Source: Limnohabitans sp. T6-20 (GTDB taxonomy: Bacteria > Pseudomonadota > Gammaproteobacteria > Burkholderiales > Burkholderiaceae_C). Taken from it: a DNA stretch of 64,000 nucleotides. The notes beneath the pieces are model-generated. The model did not search any database. It saw nothing but the letters and a program-made list of their open reading frames with translations, and was not told the origin of the DNA. The stretch covers positions 70,001-134,000 of the forward strand of contig NZ_NERW01000001.1 in NCBI RefSeq assembly GCF_003063505.1, written 5' to 3'. Made by a program: the position numbers and the translations under genes. How positions within the stretch are numbered: position 1 is the stretch's first letter; each line of letters opens with the position of its first letter. This document shows positions 38,006-50,884 of this stretch, in pieces.

Positions 38006-39487
38006 TCAACGCGGCAGGTCGCTCGCGCCCATCAGGAACTCGTCCACGGCCCGTGCGGCCTGTCGACCTTCGCGGATCGCCCAGACGACCAGCGACTGGC
38101 CACGGCGCATGTCACCGGCGGCAAACACCTTGTTCACGTTGGTGGCATAGCCGCCTGTGAAGTCGGTGCTGGCCTTGGCGTTGCCACGGGCGTCTTTGTC
38201 GATGCCAAAGGCGTCGAGCACGGTGGCGACCGGGTTGGTGAAACCCATGGCCAGCAACACCATGTCGGCTTTGTATTCCTTCTCGGTGCCGGGCACTTCG
38301 ACCATCTTGCCGTCTTTGAACTCGACGTGCACGGTTTTCAGACCCGTGAGCTTGCCCTTTTCACCGATGAACTCTTTGGTGGAAATGGCGAACTCGCGCT
38401 GCAACAGGCCTTTTTCGGCGCTCTCGTCGTGGCTGGAGCTGGTGCGCAGCTTCATGGGCCAGTACGGCCAGATCATCGCCTTGTTTTCTTTTTCAGGCGG
38501 CTCGGGCATCACCTCGAACTGGGTCACGCTAACCGCGCCGTGACGTGTGCTGGTGCCCACGCAGTCGCTGCCGGTGTCGCCGCCGCCGATCACGATGACG
38601 TTTTTGCCGTCAGCGCGCAATTGGCCTTTGAGCTTGTCGCCCGCATTGACCTTGTTTTGCTGGGGCAGGAACTCCATCGCAAAGTGCACACCGTCCAGCT
38701 CGCGGCCAGGCACGGGCAGGTCACGCGACTGCTCGGAGCCACCGGTCAGCAGCACCGCGTCAAAGTCTTTCTTGAGCTGTTCGGCGCTGATGGTTTCTTT
38801 GGCCCAGTTGGTGACCTTGGAATCCTTGGGCCACTCACCCACCAGCACGCTGGTGCGGATGGTCACGCCTTCGGCTTCGAGCTGCTTGACGCGGCGGTCG
38901 ATGTGCGTCTTTTCCATCTTGAAGTCAGGAATGCCATAGCGCAGCAGGCCGCCGACGCGGTCGTTCTTTTCGAACAAGGTCACGTCGTGACCTGCGCGGG
39001 CCAGCTGCTGTGCCGCGGCCAGACCTGCGGGGCCTGCGCCGATCACCGCAACTTTTTTGCCGGTCTTGACTTTGGCAGGTCGGGGCGTGACCCAGCCCTC
39101 GGCCCAAGCGCGGTCGATGATGGCGTGCTCGATCGACTTGATGCCCACGGCATCGTCATTGAAGTTGACCACGCAAGCCGCCTCGCAAGGTGCGGGGCAG
39201 ATGCGGCCGGTGAACTCGGGGAAGTTGTTGGTGCTGTGCAGCACCTCGATCGCGTTCTTCCAGTCGCCGTGGTACACGAGGTCGTTGAAGTCCGGAATGA
39301 TGTTGTTGACGGGGCAGCCGTTGTTGCAAAACGGTGTGCCGCAGTCCATGCAACGCGCCGCTTGTGTTTTCGACTGCTCTTCGGTCAGACCGATCACGAA
39401 TTCGCCGTAATTTTTCAGGCGCTCGTTGACAGGCTTGTAGCCTTCTTCGATGCGCTCAAATTCCATGAAGCCTGTGATTTTTCCCAT
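38006..39487 (-). CDS. gltD: Glutamate synthase small subunit GltD
   Basis: NADPH-dependent flavoprotein that feeds electrons to GltB, 493 aa. It has N-terminal 4Fe-4S cysteines ([14 protein letters not shown] and [13 protein letters not shown]), an FAD site ([16 protein letters not shown]) and an NADPH site ([15 protein letters not shown]). The ATG at 39487 gives [19 protein letters not shown], the family start; the longer frame runs into gltB. It is 29 bases after gltB. Confidence 0.96.
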   Translation of the reverse strand: MGKITGFMEFERIEEGYKPVNERLKNYGEFVIGLTEEQSKTQAARCMDCGTPFCNNGCPVNNIIPDFNDLVYHGDWKNAIEVLHSTNNFPEFTGRICPAPCEAACVVNFNDDAVGIKSIEHAIIDRAWAEGWVTPRPAKVKTGKKVAVIGAGPAGLAAAQQLARAGHDVTLFEKNDRVGGLLRYGIPDFKMEKTHIDRRVKQLEAEGVTIRTSVLVGEWPKDSKVTNWAKETISAEQLKKDFDAVLLTGGSEQSRDLPVPGRELDGVHFAMEFLPQQNKVNAGDKLKGQLRADGKNVIVIGGGDTGSDCVGTSTRHGAVSVTQFEVMPEPPEKENKAMIWPYWPMKLRTSSSHDESAEKGLLQREFAISTKEFIGEKGKLTGLKTVHVEFKDGKMVEVPGTEKEYKADMVLLAMGFTNPVATVLDAFGIDKDARGNAKASTDFTGGYATNVNKVFAAGDMRRGQSLVVWAIREGRQAARAVDEFLMGASDLPR

Positions 39488-39516
39488 GATGTTTCCTTCG
39501 ATTCTTGACGTTGGAC

Positions 39517-44208
<4,692 letters not shown>

Positions 44209-44276
44209 GGCGCACTCCTAAGGGTTTTTACGCGGATCGAGGAGTGTAGTGCACTGCAGCATCCATGCCAAACTTT

Positions 44277-44301
44277 TTAATTGGGGTCAGATCCCAATTA
44301 A
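44277..44301. repeat. REP-like hairpin, left copy
   Basis: A 25-base element with perfect 9-base arms (ttaattggg / cccaattaa) and loop gtcagat. The exact reverse complement stands at 45064-45088, on the other side of the transposase. A partial copy of one arm (ttaattgggg) is at 44326-44335. Confidence 0.9.
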
Positions 44302-44341
44302 TTTCGATTTTTCTCAGGCTTTAAATTAATTGGGGACAGGT

Positions 44342-45037
44342 TCAATCTGCCGTCTTTTTGAATGGTCGCCCAGCCTTGCCCGGCACGAGCCGTCTCGACG
44401 TGGACTGCTGCAAATCATCCACAAAATCGGCCGACCCCAGAGCCCAGCCCGACAGGGCGGTTTGGGTCAGTTGGTCTTTCTCGGACTGCGCCAAACCGGT
44501 CTGAACCAGCCCGGCATAAGCGACCTCGCGGGCAAATGGTGTGTTGCCCAGGCCCCAAAACAGGGCGTGAGGCGTCACCAACTTGTCGCTCACCTGCCCA
44601 ATACAGTGCCTGTGGCTGGACCACTTGAAGTCGGCCGGCTGCGCCACCATGCCTGCCCGCACCGGGTTCAGGTCGATGTAGACCATGCACGCCAAAAGAT
44701 AGCGCTCACTCTCAATCAGATTACTGCGGTAGCGCCCTTCCCACAAAGTGCCGCTGCGATGGTGCCGCAAATTGAAGTAGCGCACATAGGCCCGACCCAC
44801 GGCCTGCATCATCTGCGGCAGACCCTCGTCGGTTTCAGGCGTGACCAGCAAATGGAAGTGGTTGTCCATGATCACGTAAGCATGGATGGCCACCTTGAAG
44901 GTCTGCGCATGCTCTTGCCACAGCGCCAGCAAACGCTCGCGGTCCACGTCATCGCGCACGATGGGCTGGCGGTCGTTGCCGCGCTGGATGACATGGTGCG
45001 GATAACCGGCAACGGTGAGGCGGGGCTGGCGGGCCAT
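44342..45037 (-). CDS. REP-associated tyrosine transposase (RAYT, Y1/HUH family)
   Basis: Single-stranded DNA transposase of the IS200-like fold, 231 aa. The HUH motif is H60-F61-H62 in MDNHFHLLV. The likely catalytic tyrosine is in GRAYVRYFNLRHHRSGTLWEGRYRS (Y84 or Y87). The IDLNPVRAGMV segment is typical of the family. The chosen start is the ATG at 45037 (MARQPRLTVAGYPHH); the frame upstream runs into the right hairpin. Length and motifs look intact, so it may be active. Confidence 0.9.
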   Translation of the reverse strand: MARQPRLTVAGYPHHVIQRGNDRQPIVRDDVDRERLLALWQEHAQTFKVAIHAYVIMDNHFHLLVTPETDEGLPQMMQAVGRAYVRYFNLRHHRSGTLWEGRYRSNLIESERYLLACMVYIDLNPVRAGMVAQPADFKWSSHRHCIGQVSDKLVTPHALFWGLGNTPFAREVAYAGLVQTGLAQSEKDQLTQTALSGWALGSADFVDDLQQSTSRRLVPGKAGRPFKKTAD

Positions 45038-45063
45038 GGGAGCTCCTGAGTGAGAGCAGAAGT

Positions 45064-45088
45064 TTAATTGGGATCTGACCCCAATTAA
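45064..45088. repeat. REP-like hairpin, right copy
   Basis: Exact reverse complement of 44277-44301, with the same 9-base arms. It lies 26 bases upstream of the transposase start codon, so it may also act as a regulatory site for that gene. Confidence 0.9.
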
Positions 45089-45174
45089 ATTGATGTGCAA
45101 TCCAAGCTATTAAAACTTTTAGTGTAAAAATAATATTTCCATTCGAGCCTGCAGACCTCAACATAAGGCAACAC

Positions 45175-46719
45175 ATGAAAAGCACGTTCACCTCAGTGGC
45201 CTTCATTCTGTTCTTTTGGCTTCCGGCACTTTGCCAGGCCATGACCCTTGAACGGGTCAACAACGACCTCTATGCGACGGGTCCAACAGTCGACCAAGAC
45301 TTTTTGAGCTTCAAAGAGGCATTTGCAAAAGGCGGTGTTCAGCGCTTGATTCTGGTGAACGGTCCAGGCGGCGATCTTTGGACAGGCATGCAAGTGGCCC
45401 GAATGGTGCAGGAGGCCAAAGTCAAAACTGTTGTGTCAGGCTCTTGCATGTCGGCGTGCTCACTGATTTTCATGGGAGGACAAGAACGCGCCTTTGGTTC
45501 GGGACACCTGCCGCGTGTGACCATGATTGGCATTCATGGTGCGCACGATAAAGATAGCAAGAATGTCCTCTCCCAAGCAATGCCTCAGATGTACGCCTTG
45601 TACAAACAGCAAATGGGCGAAAAGTTCGATGCGGCAGTCATCAACCAAGCGCTCTATGGCATCAAAGAGGCGTCTGGTTTTCTGCGTATCCGTGAAATCC
45701 AGCGCACACAGGAAACGGACCGGACGCCCTGGTTTTGCCCCACAGGACAAACACCCTTCGACCAGTGCCAACAGCACTCGGGTAAAGATGCCTACACCCT
45801 GGGTGTCGTGACACAAACCGAAACGGTTGACCTGCAATTACCAGCCAGCATGAAAATGAAATTAGGGTTTTTTGGCAAACCCCTGGACGCCCCCCCTGTG
45901 GACTTCCAAGACCGCGCCGATCAGTTGATTGAAACCTTGTGCTCAGGGCAATTGCTCTGCAAAACCATTGGGGGAAGAACCCTGAAAAATTACCTCAGCG
46001 CCAACCAGAACAAAGCCCTGGCCATCGGCAGAGGCAAAACAGGCTACGGCGTCCGATTGGGAGATGATGACCCGGGGCTGGCCATGATGAGGGCTCTTTA
46101 CTACTGCAACCATGCCAAAAACAACCCCAAACTCTGCCACCTAATCGCAGTCAATGACCATGAACTGCTGCCGCTTTACGATGAAGCGCAAGCCCAAAGC
46201 GCTTTATTGCTGGAAAAATTGACAGCCCCATCACCTGCGTTCAGCCAAACAGAGCGCGATGAACCAGGCAGCAGTACCCCCACTCGTTTGCGCACCGGCC
46301 ATCAGGTGACGGGCATGACCCCCAAAGCGCTGGATGGAATTCAACGCTGGGACACGGCCACGTTGGCCCAAGCGCTGAAACAAAACGAACGCCCTGTCGT
46401 CATCGACACCGCTGCCTTTGGTCCGGTGATTCCCGGTGCACTGAATTTCATCAACAGTGGCTTGGCTTTCGAAAATGATCAAACAGAGTCCGCCTATGCA
46501 GAACGTTTTCGCCAAATGCTGCTAGCCGCAGCACCCAACCTGAACCAAGCTGTGGTTTTCTACTGCGCCAGCTCAGAATGCTGGCTTTCAGTGAATGCTG
46601 CGATGCGTGCACGGCAGCTGGGTTACACCCAGGTCATCTGGTACCGGGGCGGCATCAATGCATGGATGCAAGCAGGCTTACCGACCGTTGGGCGAGTACC
46701 CGTGGCTGTACTGAACTGA
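45175..46719 (+). CDS. Secreted ClpP/crotonase-like domain fused to a rhodanese-like (Cys-x4-Cys-Trp) domain
   Basis: A 514-aa predicted periplasmic protein; function unknown. A signal peptide covers about 1-22. Residues 30-170 look like the ClpP/crotonase fold of COG3904-type proteins: NGPGGD (62-67) in the oxyanion-strand position, a G-S-C-M-S-A-C motif (89-95) with Ser93 as candidate nucleophile, and IGIHGAH (His121). Residues 171-350 hold several Cys but no domain I can name. Residues 385-505 resemble a rhodanese: IPGALNF, then FYCASSECW (Cys464, Cys469, Trp470), then LGYTQVIWYRGGINAWMQAGLPT, like the CXXCW proteins linked to PQQ metabolism. Base composition is more A/T-rich than neighbours (one counted 60-base stretch, 45241-45300, is 33 G/C). 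It stands alone beside the RAYT element. Confidence 0.75.
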   Translation: MKSTFTSVAFILFFWLPALCQAMTLERVNNDLYATGPTVDQDFLSFKEAFAKGGVQRLILVNGPGGDLWTGMQVARMVQEAKVKTVVSGSCMSACSLIFMGGQERAFGSGHLPRVTMIGIHGAHDKDSKNVLSQAMPQMYALYKQQMGEKFDAAVINQALYGIKEASGFLRIREIQRTQETDRTPWFCPTGQTPFDQCQQHSGKDAYTLGVVTQTETVDLQLPASMKMKLGFFGKPLDAPPVDFQDRADQLIETLCSGQLLCKTIGGRTLKNYLSANQNKALAIGRGKTGYGVRLGDDDPGLAMMRALYYCNHAKNNPKLCHLIAVNDHELLPLYDEAQAQSALLLEKLTAPSPAFSQTERDEPGSSTPTRLRTGHQVTGMTPKALDGIQRWDTATLAQALKQNERPVVIDTAAFGPVIPGALNFINSGLAFENDQTESAYAERFRQMLLAAAPNLNQAVVFYCASSECWLSVNAAMRARQLGYTQVIWYRGGINAWMQAGLPTVGRVPVAVLN

Positions 46720-46810
46720 CCCGAACCCGGATTCATCGATTAAAGGGGTAGCTGCCCTTGCACTGGTACCAGTCAATCCATCGGCTGGTGGATCACCACG
46801 GGATTGATCT

Positions 46811-47698
46811 TCAAGCATCAAGTGGCAATGCCACCAATGGGTACCGCTCCGCCATCAGCCCTTCCACCCCAAACTCCTTGAGCAGCGCCAGCAGGCGCTC
46901 GCCGGCTGCGCGTTTTTTCTGGCCAGTGTATTTGGCCAAAATCAGTTCGTTTTTCATGGAGTGCTCCCAGCCCACCAGCTCGGTCACGGTGACTGCATAG
47001 CCCTGCGACTCCAAATAGAGGCAACGCAGCACGTTGGTGAGCTGGCTGCCCACTTCGCGGGTGTGCAGGGGATGACGCCAGAGTTCTGCCAAAGGGGTGC
47101 GCTGCAGGTTCAGCGCCTTGTTCTGATTCAAAGCACGGGCCAACTCGGCCTGGCAGCAGGGCACCAGCACCATGAATTTGGCTTTCTTTTGCAGGCCAAA
47201 GGCGATGGCGTCGTCGGTGGCGGTGTCGCAGGCGTGCAACCCGGTGACCACGTCGATCTGCGCGGGCAACGCGTCGCTTTGCGCCGATTCGGCCACGCTC
47301 AGGTTGAGGAACTGCATGCGCGCAAAGCCCAACTTTTGGGCCAGCGCCTGGGACGACGCCACCAACTCGCTGCGGGTCTCGATACCGTAAATCGTGCCCC
47401 GACCCAGTGCTTTGAAAAACAGGTCGTAAATGATGAAGCCCAGATACGACTTGCCCGCACCGTGGTCGGCCAGCGTGGGGCCGGTGTCGCTGGCGGGCAG
47501 CTCGAGCAGCAATTTTTCGATGAACTGGAACAGGTGATAGACCTGCTTGAGCTTGCGGCGCGAGTCCTGATTGAGCTTGCCGTCGCGGGTCAGGATGTGC
47601 AGTTGTTTGAGCAACTCCACCGACTGGCCAGGGCGCACTTCGGGGGGCAACTCTGGCGTGGCAGCCACTGTGGGGGCACGTTTTTTCATGGGCAACAT
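46811..47698 (-). CDS. SAM-dependent methyltransferase (class I, substrate unknown)
   Basis: Class I methyltransferase-like protein, 295 aa. It has a helical N-terminal region of about 80 residues. The SAM-binding loop is a variant (LADHGAGKSYLGFIIYD near residue 75, in place of D/E-x-G-x-G), followed by IYGIETRSELV. An L-H-A-C-D segment and VPCCQAEL follow; the latter resembles RRNAD/METTL25-type proteins. Two ATGs (47698 and 47689) are possible starts. Downstream of the DUF1415 gene by about 33 bases, with a REP copy between them. Confidence 0.75.
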   Translation of the reverse strand: MLPMKKRAPTVAATPELPPEVRPGQSVELLKQLHILTRDGKLNQDSRRKLKQVYHLFQFIEKLLLELPASDTGPTLADHGAGKSYLGFIIYDLFFKALGRGTIYGIETRSELVASSQALAQKLGFARMQFLNLSVAESAQSDALPAQIDVVTGLHACDTATDDAIAFGLQKKAKFMVLVPCCQAELARALNQNKALNLQRTPLAELWRHPLHTREVGSQLTNVLRCLYLESQGYAVTVTELVGWEHSMKNELILAKYTGQKKRAAGERLLALLKEFGVEGLMAERYPLVALPLDA

Positions 47699-47700
47699 TC

Positions 47701-47726
47701 TTCGCCCGCAGGGGCGGGCTCCTACA
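47701..47726. repeat. REP family 2, copy 1
   Basis: A GC-rich palindrome containing cccgc-aggg-gcggg, followed by ctcctaca. It matches the three copies at 49519-49652 in its gcagggg core and tail. It lies between the methyltransferase and DUF1415 genes. Confidence 0.75.
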
Positions 47727-47731
47727 AAAGA

Positions 47732-48286
47732 TCAGGGACGCGGACCGACATCCAGGGCACGCCAGCCATCTGCACCCAGCTTTTCCAAGGTGGCGATGTT
47801 GGTTTCGTAAATCATCTCGGCTTCAGGAAAAGCCTCGACCGCCCGGTCAATGCTCTCCTCGCGCAACAGGTGCAGCGTGGGGTAAGGCGAGCGGTTGGTG
47901 AAGTTGCTGATGTCGTCGGGCTCGGTGTCGGCAAACTGGAACTCGGGGTGAAAGCTCGCCACCTGAAACTCACCTTCCAGGTCCAGCTCTTGCAGCACGG
48001 CATCGGCTTCGTCCAGAAAGTCGTTGAACTCCAGAAAGTCGCGCAGCATCTGCGGAATGACCAACAGCACCGTCTCGCGCTCTTCGGCGGGGGTTGCAGC
48101 CAGCGCTTGCAGCTGCTCGATCAGCTCATCACGCAGGCCTTCTAAGCCCTTGGCTTCGCTCAACACGTAATGAATCTGCCCCTTCACATGCGGGGCTTTG
48201 GCAAAGGGGCACAGGTTCAGGCCGATCACGGCGCGCTCAAGCCAGCGCACGGTGTCAGCAATTTCGGGGGTGTTCATATCGGTCAT
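47732..48286 (-). CDS. DUF1415 family protein
   Basis: A 184-aa cytoplasmic protein of the DUF1415 family, with no known function. It shows WLERAVIGLNLCPFAKAP near residues 15-32, with a conserved cysteine, and a C-terminal SPYPTLHLLREESIDRAV. It begins in an ATGA overlap with the MFS gene stop, so the two are coupled. Confidence 0.88.
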   Translation of the reverse strand: MTDMNTPEIADTVRWLERAVIGLNLCPFAKAPHVKGQIHYVLSEAKGLEGLRDELIEQLQALAATPAEERETVLLVIPQMLRDFLEFNDFLDEADAVLQELDLEGEFQVASFHPEFQFADTEPDDISNFTNRSPYPTLHLLREESIDRAVEAFPEAEMIYETNIATLEKLGADGWRALDVGPRP

Positions 48287-49497
48287 GGGCGAGATTGTGC
48301 CTGCGTCGTCTGGCGTTGCAGCTCACGCCCAGCCCCCCAGGCCAACACCGCCCCCACCGCACAACACCCCATCGTGACCAGCGGCGTGAGCTGCCAGCCG
48401 CCGGCACGCGCCGCCACAGCAGCCACCACAGGCGGCCCCACAAACTGGCCCAGGGCCGAGAGTTGCTGCATCCAGCCCACGGTGGTGGCCACCTGTTGCT
48501 CGCCGGGGGCCAGGCGCACCGCCAGACTGAACAAGGTGCCCGGCACCAGTCCGCCCATGCCCGAAAACACCAGCACGCCGGCATAGCGCAGCCAAGGCAA
48601 GCCGTCGGTGAACGCCGCAAAAGCCAGCGTGCTGCCCAGCGCCATGGCAGCAAAACCCAGCCACAAGGTTGAGCGTGGTGCCCAGCCGCGCTGCAACAAG
48701 CGGCCAGAGGCCATGTTGCCCGCCATGTTGACGGCTGCGGCCAGCGCCGTGAGCACGCCCAGCAACGCACCGCTCACGCCCGCCGCCGCGTAGATGGACG
48801 GCAGAAAACCCACGACCGCCAGCCACTGCCCCGAATACATGCCAAACGTCAGCGCCACCAGCCACGGGCCGGGCGCGCTCAAGGTCTGCCGCAAACGCGA
48901 CCCCGCGCCCTGTCCTGCATGGGCCACATGGACAGCGGGGTCTGCAGGCACAGCGCGGTGCAAGCCCAACGCCATCGCCAACGCCACCGCTGCAAACAGC
49001 CACCACCACACCCCCCAACCCCAGGCCGGGATGAAGAGCGGCCCCAGCAACAAGGCCAGCGCGGTGCCCGTGGGCATGTAAGCGCCCCACACGCCCAGCA
49101 TGCCGGGCAGCTGCGCAGGCGGCACCAGTCGGCGGATCAAGGCGGGTGCAGGCAGGGCCACCAGCAAAAAGCCCAGTCCTTCGATGGCCCGCAGGGCGAG
49201 CAGTGCCGTGACCGAAGTGGCGAAGCCGCCCAGGCCGCTGGCCAGCGCCAGCAAGCACAGGCCGCGCACCATGCTGCGCTTGAGCCCCATGCCATCGGCC
49301 AGCAGGCCCATGAACACCGCCAGGCTCAGGCCCGCCAGTTGCACGATGGACAGCAAAAAGCCCGACTGCACCAGCGTGAGGCACAGTTCAGCCTGCAAAG
49401 CGGGCAAGGCCGGGGGCAGCTTGCCGACTTGCAGGGCTGCGACGACACCGGCCAGCACCACCAGCCAGGCGGCGCGCTCAGAACTTGAGGCGGTCAT
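48283..49497 (-). CDS. Major facilitator superfamily transporter
   Basis: Twelve-helix MFS permease, 404 aa, probably an importer or exporter of small organic anions (CynX/NimT-like by length), but the substrate is not readable. The A-motif-like segment GLLADGMGLKRSMVRG lies after helix 2. The ATG at 49497 (MTASSSERAAWLVV) is chosen; the longer frame runs into REP repeats. It is downstream of dgt across the 184-base REP-rich gap. Confidence 0.88.
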   Translation of the reverse strand: MTASSSERAAWLVVLAGVVAALQVGKLPPALPALQAELCLTLVQSGFLLSIVQLAGLSLAVFMGLLADGMGLKRSMVRGLCLLALASGLGGFATSVTALLALRAIEGLGFLLVALPAPALIRRLVPPAQLPGMLGVWGAYMPTGTALALLLGPLFIPAWGWGVWWWLFAAVALAMALGLHRAVPADPAVHVAHAGQGAGSRLRQTLSAPGPWLVALTFGMYSGQWLAVVGFLPSIYAAAGVSGALLGVLTALAAAVNMAGNMASGRLLQRGWAPRSTLWLGFAAMALGSTLAFAAFTDGLPWLRYAGVLVFSGMGGLVPGTLFSLAVRLAPGEQQVATTVGWMQQLSALGQFVGPPVVAAVAARAGGWQLTPLVTMGCCAVGAVLAWGAGRELQRQTTQAQSRP

Positions 49498-49518
49498 GAC
49501 ACCCCCCTGCAACGCACA

Positions 49519-49546
49519 CATTCGCGAGCAGGGGCTCGCTCCCACA
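49519..49546. repeat. REP family 2, copy 2
   Basis: A 28-base element with gcgagc-aggg-gctcgc as a perfect 6-bp hairpin, followed by tcccaca. It has the same orientation as copy 4. Confidence 0.85.
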
Positions 49547-49562
49547 CCAAGCACAGTAACGC

Positions 49563-49590
49563 TGTGGGAGGCTGCCCCTGCGGCCGAATG
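49563..49590. repeat. REP family 2, copy 3 (inverted)
   Basis: A 28-base element inverted relative to copies 2 and 4. Its first 20 bases are the exact reverse complement of 49633-49652, and over the full 28 bases only two positions differ. Copies 3 and 4 could therefore form one large cruciform or stem-loop. Confidence 0.88.
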
Positions 49591-49624
49591 TCGGATCTTT
49601 GGACGCCCCAAGGGAACATGCGGG

Positions 49625-49652
49625 CATTCGCGCGCAGGGGCAGCCTCCCACA
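49625..49652. repeat. REP family 2, copy 4
   Basis: A 28-base element that pairs with copy 3 across a 34-base spacer. The copy 2-3-4 cluster fills most of the gap between dgt and the MFS gene. Confidence 0.88.
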
Positions 49653-49681
49653 AAGACTGCCGCCGCGCCAAAACACACGAC

Positions 49682-50872
49682 TCACAACACCTTGCGCCCG
49701 GTCAGGCGTTCGTGTTCACGCAGGGCAAAGCGGTCCGTCATGCCCGCGATGTAATCGGCCACCGAGCGGTGCAAGTCGGCGTTGGCCGCAAAGTCAGCCG
49801 ACATTTCGGCCGGTTGCGCCACATAAGCCGCAAACAACTCGCGCACAGCGTCTTTGGCGCGACCGGTGGTGTCGGTCACTTGCGGGTGGCGGTACAGCTG
49901 CGCGAACAAAAACTTTTTCAGCTCCGCCGTGCGGGCTTTCATCTGTGGGCTGAAACCCACCAGCGGCCCGGCCAGGCGGGCTTCGTCAGCGGTTTGCACG
50001 CCCGCTCGCGCCACCGCTTCGCGGGTGGTGTCGATCACGTCATAGACCTGATCGCTCAGCATGCGGCGGATGGTTTCATACAGCAGGCGGCGCGGCTTTT
50101 GCGCCAGCGCGGGGTGCTCGCCCAGCGCTTGCTGGTGGTAGTGGGCAAACAGCTCCACCCCCAGCAACTGTTCGGTGCTGATCAGCCCCGAGCGCACGCC
50201 GTCGTCGATGTCGTGCGCGTTGTAGGCGATCGCGTCGGCCAGGTTGCACAGTTGCGCTTCCAGGCTGGGCTGGGTGCGGTCAATGAAGCGCCGCGCCACC
50301 CCGCCCGGCTCGGCCCGCTCCAGGTGCTCGGCGTTGGCGCGTGAGCAATGTTTGAGCACGCCTTCGCGGGTTTCAAAGCTCAGGTTCAGTCCGTCAAACG
50401 CGGGGTAGCGCTCTTCAAGTTTGTCCACCACGCGCAGGCTTTGCAGGTTGTGCTCAAAACCGCCGTGCTCGGTCATGCATTCGTCCAGCGCATCTTGTCC
50501 GGCGTGGCCAAAGGGCGTGTGGCCCAGGTCGTGGGCCAGCGCCACGGCTTCGACCAAATCTTCATTGAGCCCCAGCGCCCGGGCAATCGAACGGCCCAGC
50601 TGCGCGACTTCGAGCGAATGCGTCAGCCGCGTGCGAAACAAATCGCCTTCGTGGTTCAGAAAGACTTGCGTTTTGTAAACCAGCCGCCGAAACGCGGTCG
50701 AATGCACGATGCGGTCGCGGTCTCTTTGGTACGCATTGCGCGTGGGTGCGGCGGGTTCGGCAAATCGGCGGCCCCGGGTTTGGGCGGGGTCGCAGGCCAA
50801 AGTTGACAAGCTGGCCGACAAAGTGCCGGAGGCCTGCACGGGAAGATCGGACAGGTCACCAGACAGCAGCAT
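49682..50872 (-). CDS. dgt: Deoxyguanosinetriphosphate triphosphohydrolase-like protein
   Basis: HD-domain nucleotide hydrolase that splits dNTP to nucleoside and triphosphate, 396 aa. The HD core is complete: FRTRLTHSLEVAQ, then ALAHDLGHTPFGHAGQDALDE. The N-terminal TRNAYQRDRDRIVHSTAFRRLVYKTQVF is diagnostic. Its place after aroKB in the pil cluster is conserved in betaproteobacteria. Confidence 0.94.
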   Translation of the reverse strand: MLLSGDLSDLPVQASGTLSASLSTLACDPAQTRGRRFAEPAAPTRNAYQRDRDRIVHSTAFRRLVYKTQVFLNHEGDLFRTRLTHSLEVAQLGRSIARALGLNEDLVEAVALAHDLGHTPFGHAGQDALDECMTEHGGFEHNLQSLRVVDKLEERYPAFDGLNLSFETREGVLKHCSRANAEHLERAEPGGVARRFIDRTQPSLEAQLCNLADAIAYNAHDIDDGVRSGLISTEQLLGVELFAHYHQQALGEHPALAQKPRRLLYETIRRMLSDQVYDVIDTTREAVARAGVQTADEARLAGPLVGFSPQMKARTAELKKFLFAQLYRHPQVTDTTGRAKDAVRELFAAYVAQPAEMSADFAANADLHRSVADYIAGMTDRFALREHERLTGRKVL

Positions 50873-50884
50873 GGGCGGGACCTT

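Larger units (their letters stand above)
44277..45088 (-). mobile_element. REP/RAYT element (transposase plus flanking inverted hairpins)
   Basis: A unit of 812 bases: left hairpin, partial copy, RAYT-type transposase gene, right hairpin. It sits between gltB and the ClpP-like/rhodanese gene. RAYT genes usually mobilise only REP hairpins rather than themselves. The flanking hairpins being exact inverted copies fits that relation. No target-site duplication was identified. Confidence 0.75.

Noticed and set aside
37943-39508. A 521-codon open frame on the plus strand
   Set aside because: It is antisense to gltD, which is strongly conserved; no start signal or known domain.
49498-49671. N-terminal extension of the MFS transporter frame
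   Set aside because: The extra 58 codons are made of REP repeats and do not look like a protein start; ATG at 49497 fits the first helix.
44277-49681. Phage-defence island
   Set aside because: The accessory stretch has no nuclease, reverse transcriptase, toxin pair or other known defence module; only the ClpP-like/rhodanese protein is unexplained.
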